From Aliiruegeria lutimaris (GTDB taxonomy: Bacteria; Pseudomonadota; Alphaproteobacteria; Rhodobacterales; Rhodobacteraceae): a DNA stretch of 37,634 nucleotides. Position 1 is the stretch's first letter, and each line of letters starts with the position of its first letter. The notes below the pieces were generated by a model. The model had not been told where the DNA came from, made no database searches, and was given only the letters and a program-made list of their open reading frames with translations. Location of the stretch: NCBI RefSeq assembly GCF_900099935.1, contig NZ_FNEK01000051.1, positions 1-37,634 on the forward strand. The letters run 5' to 3'. This document shows, one piece after another, positions 33,112 to 37,634 of this stretch. A program made the position numbers and the translations under genes.

Positions 33112-33958
33112 GTGCCGACACTCCCGGCGCCATCTGGAGATGGATCGAGCCAAGGCAGGGATCCGGATCTCGCTGGTCCCGGGTGCATAGCGGGCGCCAG
33201 GCTGCTTGTCTTTTCGAGGAATGCGCACGCAACCCTGACGCTCGTGCAGATTCTCAACCATCTTGGTGCGTCGGTCGAGATGGCGACTAGGCAAGGACCC
33301 ACGCCCGATCCGCGGGCAGTTCGAAACCACGACGTTATCCTGATCGACGTGGATAACGAAGCCGGGCTCGAAACCCTTTCCGAATACGCCGCCTGCCCCG
33401 GTTTGCCGCCGATCCTGGCGCTCTGCTCCAACATGACAAAGCGGGACGAACGGCACCTGCGGGATCTGGGTGCAGACGCGGTACAGTCGAAACCGATCAT
33501 GGCGATCGAAACCCTTGCCGCTCCCCTAGCGCAGTTGTTGGCCTCCCGGGAGCACGATAGCGTTGCACCAGCGTCGAAAGCCGCGGGTAAAGCGCGGGAG
33601 GCTTCCGGGTCTGGCTGCAGGTTGCAATCACTCATCCGCATCGCCGGGTCGGACCAGGCGGTTTGCCTGCTCGACGAGATGCATTCAGATCTCCAGCGTG
33701 CCTTGAAGGCCGTCCAGGTCTCCGTAAAGGCGTTCGACCTTGCCCGTGTTCGGGCGGAGACCCACATCCTGATCGCGCTGACAGGTGCCGCGGGGGCAGA
33801 CCGCCTCCAGCTGCTCTCGGAGGCTTTGAACCGCGGCCCGGGATGCCGACAAGGATCGGATCGGCGCTCTTGCCGCGCAACTGGAAACCGGCCTTTCAGA
33901 GCTTCTCTCGGAAATCCTGCGCGAAAGGAGCCAGCTGACGGGCAAGAGCGGCACATGA
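33112..33958 (+). pseudogene. Receiver-like/HPt phosphorelay protein gene with a frameshift
   Basis: A GTG-started frame codes for a receiver-like domain (about residues 28-145: ARLLVFSRNA, DVILIDVDN, ADAVQSKPI, with the strand-1 acidic pair missing) and an HPt-like helical domain (LQSLIRIAGSDQAVCLLDEM ... RAETHILIALTGAAGADRLQ with a His in the HPt position). Near 33830 the frame breaks: dropping one C from AACCGCGG restores ARDADKDRIGALAAQLETGL and a natural end (LRERSQLTGKSGT) with TGA at 33956-33958. This end overlaps the ATG of the following LuxO-type remnant, as expected for a coupled phosphorelay pair. The existing frame instead runs on to 34032 with unrelated sequence. The gene start upstream of residue 28 is uncertain, and a sequencing error cannot be excluded for this single base. 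Confidence 0.65.
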
Positions 33959-34892
33959 ACGAATCCTCCTCATCGAAGATACCGCGGCGCTCCGCAGCAT
34001 CTACGAAGCCGTTCTGCACAATGCCGGCCTGAAGACGATTCCGGCGGAGACCGCAGCCGACGGACTGGCCCTGTTCCGCGAGTTGCTGCCCGACATCCTC
34101 GTGTTGGACCTCGGGTTGCCGGACGGGGACGGATCGGCGCTGATGGCCAATTGCCTGCGTCTTGCCCCACGCTGCAGGGTGAGTGTCGTGACGGCGAACC
34201 GGTCCGTCCCCATCGCGGTCGAGGCCATGCGCAAGGGGGCGTTCAACTTCCTCCTTAAACCGTTCGGTGCCGAGCAATTTCTCGAAGCCATCCGCAACGC
34301 GCAGGCGGATATCGGCGCACCGCCAACGCCATTTCCGGAAGACGCGAACGATCCGGGTGGGGTCTGTGGCTTCATCGGCAATTCTCGGGCGATGCAAAAG
34401 GTCTATGAACGCATCCGTTCGGCCGCGCGCCGAGACGCCTTTCATCCGGTTTCGCTGCGGCGCCATCGCGCCCAAGCGGCGGGAAGCGGAACTGTTTGGC
34501 TTTCGGCAAGGTGCCTGTGTCGGCGCCCTGAGCAGCCAAGTCGGCGCGGCAAGTGCGGCAGGTCGTCAGCGCGATCCAGAACATCGCAGTGTTGCAGGAT
34601 GGCGAGTTGGTGACGCCCGATATGCTACCGCAGGAACAGGGTTTCGGCCCCCTTTCCGACCGCCCGACGGAAGCGGCGAATGCGCGGGCCGTCAGCGTCG
34701 CCGGTCGGTTGGAGGATCTCGTGGGCCTGACCTTTGCCGAAATCGAGCGCCGGGTTCTGACGGCGTGCGTCGCCCGTCATGGCGGTTCCTTCGCGCAGGC
34801 CGCCAGCGAACTCGCTATCTCTCCTTCGACGATCTATCGCAAGCGCGCGGGCTGGGAGCCCGACAGGCAGGACGGATCCGGCCCGCGCCCCC
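33955..34892 (+). pseudogene. Remnant of a LuxO-type sigma-54-dependent response regulator
   Basis: Three frames together give a LuxO-like protein in the right order. A receiver domain starts two bases out of frame with the ATG at 33955 (RILLIEDTAALRSIYEAVLH, DILVLDLGLPDGDG with the phospho-acceptor Asp, NFLLKPFG) and runs to GFIGNSRAMQKVYERIRSAA. Next, in another frame, a piece of the AAA+ domain (FRCGAIAPKRREAELFGFRQ then GACVGALSSQVGAASAAG) follows directly, with the Walker A region missing. Last, in the third frame, RQVVSAIQNIAVLQDGELVT then PDMLPQE and the Fis-type HTH (AQAASELAISPSTIYRKRAG, about 34790-34850) follow, with about 170 residues including Walker B missing. Two deletions (near 34440 and 34555) and frame changes make it non-functional. 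The remnant runs into the end of nadK on the other strand. Confidence 0.8.
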
Positions 34893-35654
34893 TCAGACGA
34901 ACTGTTCCCGGATCAACCGCTCTTCCAGCCCGTGCCCGGGATCGAACAGGATCCGGTGGCGCAACCCCGGCTCGCTACGGATCAGGACCGTGACAACATT
35001 CCGGACCGCGGAACGGCTGTCGGCTTCGGCCATTACCGGGCGTTTCTCGGGCTGCAATACGTCGAAACGCACTTCGGAGGTTGAAGGCAGCAAGGCCCCG
35101 CGCCAGCGCCGGGGGCGAAAGGCCGACATCGCCGTCAGCGCAAGGACCTCCGAGCCGATGGGGACGATCGGGCCGTGCGCGGAATAGTTGTAAGCGGTCG
35201 AGCCCGCCGGGGTGGACACCAGCGCGCCATCTGCCACGAGTTCCTCCATCCGCACCCGGCCATCGACCGAGATGCGCAGCTTGGCCACCTGCGGACCGGC
35301 GCGGATGAGCGACACTTCGTTGATCGCCAGAGCGTCGTGCATTTCACCATCAGCGGTGATCGCACGCATGGCCAGGGGGGTGATGACCTCTTCTTCGGCG
35401 GTCTCCAGCCGGTCGGTCAGCCCCTCGGGCTGGTACTCGTTCATCAGGAAGCCGACCGTACCCCGGTTCATCCCGTAGACCGGCGTGTCGAGATGCTGCG
35501 TGTCATGCAGCGTGTGCAGCATGAACCCATCCCCCCCGAGAGCGACGATGTAATCCGCCTCTTCCGGCGGCACCTGCCCATAGATGTCGACCAGTTCCGC
35601 CAGCGCCTCCTCGGCCACATCGGCCCGGCTGGCCGTGAAAGCAATTCTGCTCAT
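34893..35654 (-). CDS. nadK: NAD kinase
   Basis: The 253-residue enzyme phosphorylates NAD to NADP. The family motifs are ALGGDGFMLHTLHD (GGDG, about 39-52), GMNRGTVGFLMN (about 61-72), ALAINEVSL with the conserved NE, and VSTPAGSTAYNYSAHGPIVP (about 147-166). The ATG at 35654 starts the known N-terminus (MSRIAFTASRADVAEEALAE); upstream in-frame sequence is long but unlike the family. It lies back-to-back with glyA, with about 200 bases between the starts. Confidence 0.95.
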   Translation of the reverse strand: MSRIAFTASRADVAEEALAELVDIYGQVPPEEADYIVALGGDGFMLHTLHDTQHLDTPVYGMNRGTVGFLMNEYQPEGLTDRLETAEEEVITPLAMRAITADGEMHDALAINEVSLIRAGPQVAKLRISVDGRVRMEELVADGALVSTPAGSTAYNYSAHGPIVPIGSEVLALTAMSAFRPRRWRGALLPSTSEVRFDVLQPEKRPVMAEADSRSAVRNVVTVLIRSEPGLRHRILFDPGHGLEERLIREQFV

Positions 35655-35855
35655 CCTTTTCCGGGCCCTCCCGCGGCGCGACGATGGTTTCGCAAACGTC
35701 ATCCCCCGCCGCCATAGGAAACGCAAGCCTCGCATATTGACGCGCAAGCGGGCAAAGAGGCGGGATCTCGGCTTTTGTCTTTTGCAATGTTGAGCTACAT
35801 CCCCGGCAAAGCAATCATGCGGCCCGCTCCGGGCCCGCGCCACAAGGGAACCGCC

Positions 35856-37142
35856 ATGACACAGGATACCGGCTTTTTCACCGAGGCCCTCGCCTCCCGC
35901 GACCCCGAGATCGCGGAAACCATCCGCCTCGAACTCGGCCGCCAGCGGGACGAGATCGAACTGATCGCGTCGGAGAACATCGTCAGCCGCGCCGTCCTTG
36001 AGGCGCAGGGCTCGGTCATGACCAACAAATACGCCGAAGGGTATCCGGGCCGGCGTTACTATGGCGGCTGCCATTTCGTCGATATCGCCGAGAACCTCGC
36101 CATCGAACGCGCCAAGCAGCTTTTCGACTGTGAATTCGCCAATGTGCAGCCGAACTCGGGTAGCCAGATGAACCAGGCCGTGTTCCTGGCGCTGCTTGAG
36201 CCGGGCGACACCTTCATGGGGCTGGACCTCAATTCCGGCGGGCACCTGACCCACGGTTCGCCCGTGAACATGTCCGGCAAGTGGTTCAATGTCGTCTCCT
36301 ACGGCGTGCGCAAGCAAGACAGCCTGCTCGACATGGAAGACATCCGCGCCAAGGCGCTGGAGCACAAGCCGAAGCTGATCGTCGCCGGCGGTACCGCCTA
36401 TTCCCGCGTCTGGGACTGGGCCGCCTTCCGCGCCATCGCCGACGAGGTCGGTGCCTACCTGATGGTCGACATGGCCCATATCGCCGGTCTCGTGGCGGGC
36501 GGCGCCCACCCCTCGCCCCTGCCCCATTCCCATGTCGTGACCACCACGACGCATAAATCCCTGCGCGGTCCGCGCGGCGGCATGATCCTGACCAATCACG
36601 CCGATATCGCCAAGAAGGTGAACTCGGCCGTCTTCCCCGGCCTGCAGGGTGGCCCACTCATGCATGTGATCGCGGCCAAGGCCGTCGCTTTCGGCGAGGC
36701 GCTGCGCCCCGAGTTCAAGGATTACGCAGCCCGGGTCGTGGCCAATGCCCGCGCCATGGCGGACGAGCTTCTGAAGGGCGGCATCAACGTGGTTTCGGGC
36801 GGCACCGACAACCACTTGATGCTGGCGGACCTGCGTCCGAAGGGCGTCACCGGCAAGGCCACCGAGAAGGCGCTCGGCCGGGCCTTCATCACCTGCAACA
36901 AGAACGGCATCCCGTTCGACCCGGAAAAGCCCTTCGTCACCTCGGGCATCCGTCTCGGCACCCCGGCCGGCACCACCCGCGGCTTCGCCGAGGAAGAGTT
37001 CCGCGCCATCGCCCGGATGATCGTCGAGGTCGTTGATGGCCTGGCCGCCAATGGCGAAGAGGGCAACGGCGAGGTCGAAGAAAAGGTCAAGGCCGAGGCC
37101 AAGGCGCTCTGCGCCCGCTTCCCGCTCTACGAAGGCATGTGA
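35856..37142 (+). CDS. glyA: Serine hydroxymethyltransferase
   Basis: The 428-residue PLP enzyme converts serine and tetrahydrofolate to glycine and methylene-tetrahydrofolate. Motifs: [36 protein letters not shown], the Asp of [13 protein letters not shown], and the PLP-binding Lys234 in [17 protein letters not shown] at 35856 has AAGGGA upstream and matches the family start; an in-frame upstream ATG would add 27 residues. No glycine riboswitch is apparent in the short 5' region. A strong terminator follows. Confidence 0.97.
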   Translation: MTQDTGFFTEALASRDPEIAETIRLELGRQRDEIELIASENIVSRAVLEAQGSVMTNKYAEGYPGRRYYGGCHFVDIAENLAIERAKQLFDCEFANVQPNSGSQMNQAVFLALLEPGDTFMGLDLNSGGHLTHGSPVNMSGKWFNVVSYGVRKQDSLLDMEDIRAKALEHKPKLIVAGGTAYSRVWDWAAFRAIADEVGAYLMVDMAHIAGLVAGGAHPSPLPHSHVVTTTTHKSLRGPRGGMILTNHADIAKKVNSAVFPGLQGGPLMHVIAAKAVAFGEALRPEFKDYAARVVANARAMADELLKGGINVVSGGTDNHLMLADLRPKGVTGKATEKALGRAFITCNKNGIPFDPEKPFVTSGIRLGTPAGTTRGFAEEEFRAIARMIVEVVDGLAANGEEGNGEVEEKVKAEAKALCARFPLYEGM

Positions 37143-37164
37143 TCGGCCGCTCCATCATGGAAAG

Positions 37165-37194
37165 CAGGGCGCCCGGATCGGGCGCCCTGTTTTC
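37165..37194 (+). terminator. Rho-independent terminator of glyA
   Basis: A perfect 11-bp stem CAGGGCGCCCG/CGGGCGCCCTG with a GAT loop is followed by TTTTCGTTC, 22 bases after the stop codon. Confidence 0.93.
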
Positions 37195-37296
37195 GTTCAG
37201 ACCGACAGCGATCAAACACGGGAAGCCGTTGGCCCGTTCCATATCCACCACAGGTCCCTCTGTTTTCAACCTCATTAACCTTAACCATTATTAAGG

Positions 37297-37320
37297 TTAA
37301 AGCACCCCGCCATTAACCTG
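37297..37320. repeat. Terminal inverted repeat of the right IS630-type element
   Basis: TTAAAGCACCCCGCCA followed by TTAACCTG matches the left element's repeat at 320-345 in inverse orientation. A TA at 37298-37299 could be the target dinucleotide. Directly outside lies an 8-bp dyad AACCTTAA (37277-37284) / TTAAGGTT (37291-37298), an AT-rich palindrome that may have been the target. The transposase stop codon (37313-37315) is inside the repeat. Confidence 0.7.
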
Positions 37321-37634
37321 AGACATATCCGGCAGCCTTGAAGTAGCTCCAGCATTCTTGCGGAGAATAGAGATCGCAGACCTGGGCGATGGCGCCGAAC
37401 AATTCGGTGAAGGTGCGAGCGCCGATCCTGCGGAGGTGAGCCTTGAGCTTCGAGAACGCCATTTCGATGGGGTTGAGGTCGGGGCTATAGGGCGGCAGGA
37501 ACAGGAACCAGCATCCGGCGTCTCGCATGGCCTTGGCCGCGGCGGCGCTCTTGTGTGTAGCGAGGTTGTCCAGAATGACCACCGTTCCCGGCGCAAGTTC
37601 CGGAACCAATACTCTTTCCACGTAGGCGGTGAAT
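37313..37634 (-). CDS. IS630-family transposase, C-terminal part (runs off the window edge)
   Basis: The frame is open from the edge to the TAA at 37313 and codes for the end of a DDE transposase: FTAYVERVLVPELAPG, then VVILDNLATHKS with the second catalytic Asp, and FLFLPPYSPDLNPIEMAFSK with the third acidic residue (Glu in NPIE). The end reads ECWSYFKAAGYVSG. This is the DDE superfamily-endonuclease signature of IS630. It has the same orientation as the N-terminal part at 1-261. The first catalytic Asp lies outside the window. Confidence 0.93.
   Translation of the reverse strand, partial: FTAYVERVLVPELAPGTVVILDNLATHKSAAAAKAMRDAGCWFLFLPPYSPDLNPIEMAFSKLKAHLRRIGARTFTELFGAIAQVCDLYSPQECWSYFKAAGYVSG

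Noticed and set aside
35655-35855. Glycine riboswitch or other structured leader before glyA
   Set aside because: The gap is short and shared with the nadK promoter; none of the conserved riboswitch words could be found.
37271-37300. Possible CtrA site (several TTAA words before the right IS end)
   Set aside because: No pair has the seven-base spacing of TTAA-N7-TTAA; the words belong to an AT-rich dyad beside the IS end, and no gene starts here.
1-37634. Window as a closed circle with one IS630 element across the junction
   Set aside because: The two transposase parts do not join: the middle of the protein, with the first catalytic Asp, would be missing, so the ends are not contiguous.

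Overview
The window looks like chromosomal DNA of a Rhodobacteraceae-type alphaproteobacterium. The coding DNA is GC-rich, gene pairs are tightly packed (ATGA overlaps in several operons), and the gene families are typical of that group: a short Hint-domain protein, DUF952 next to pyrD, a DmdC-type acyl-CoA dehydrogenase, MerR-type fatty-acid regulators and PrpE. A dispersed intergenic repeat with a G6/C6 hairpin is also present. No rRNA, tRNA or CRISPR array was seen. Both window edges lie inside IS630-family transposase genes in the same orientation: the N-terminal part at 1-261 and the C-terminal part at 37313-37634. Each is bounded on its inner side by a matching terminal inverted repeat, so the segment between is flanked by two direct IS copies.

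Layout: 0.3-2.5 kb holds a degenerate Hint protein and a membrane-anchored, M48-like protein without the zinc motif. 2.5-5.3 kb holds a secreted SPOR protein and add-upp (nucleoside and base salvage). 5.7-13.1 kb, all minus strand, is a fatty-acid beta-oxidation block: two MerR regulators, an acyl-CoA dehydrogenase, a small ribbon-helix-helix-like protein, a glutathione S-transferase, thiolase and the FadJ-type multifunctional protein. 13.2-15.5 kb is a plus-strand operon of two hotdog thioesterases and a MATE exporter. 15.5-19.9 kb holds pyrD, DUF952, a periplasmic 5'-nucleotidase and a SRAP/YedK abasic-site protein.

20.0-27.7 kb is the most notable region. Five tightly coupled plus-strand genes encode an NfnA-like flavoprotein, an NfnB/GltD-like flavoprotein, the gamma-alpha and beta subunits of a 2-oxoacid:ferredoxin oxidoreductase (KorA, KorB), and a 729-residue protein ending in a one-cluster ferredoxin domain after a region that resembles a PFOR/TPP-enzyme domain. 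A perfect FNR-type palindrome (TTGATCCGGATCAA) lies upstream at class II promoter spacing. The module is therefore probably induced when oxygen is low, and may connect CoA-dependent 2-oxoacid oxidation, low-potential ferredoxin and NADP(H).

27.8-30.7 kb is cdd-deoA-deoB (minus strand). With add-upp 22 kb away, and copies of the dispersed repeat in direct orientation at both facing edges, this looks like one split nucleoside-salvage cluster. prpE follows on the plus strand. 33.1-34.9 kb is a decaying phosphorelay: a receiver-like/HPt gene with a frameshift, and a LuxO-type sigma-54 response regulator with a frameshift and two internal deletions. nadK (minus) and glyA (plus, with a strong terminator) complete the window.
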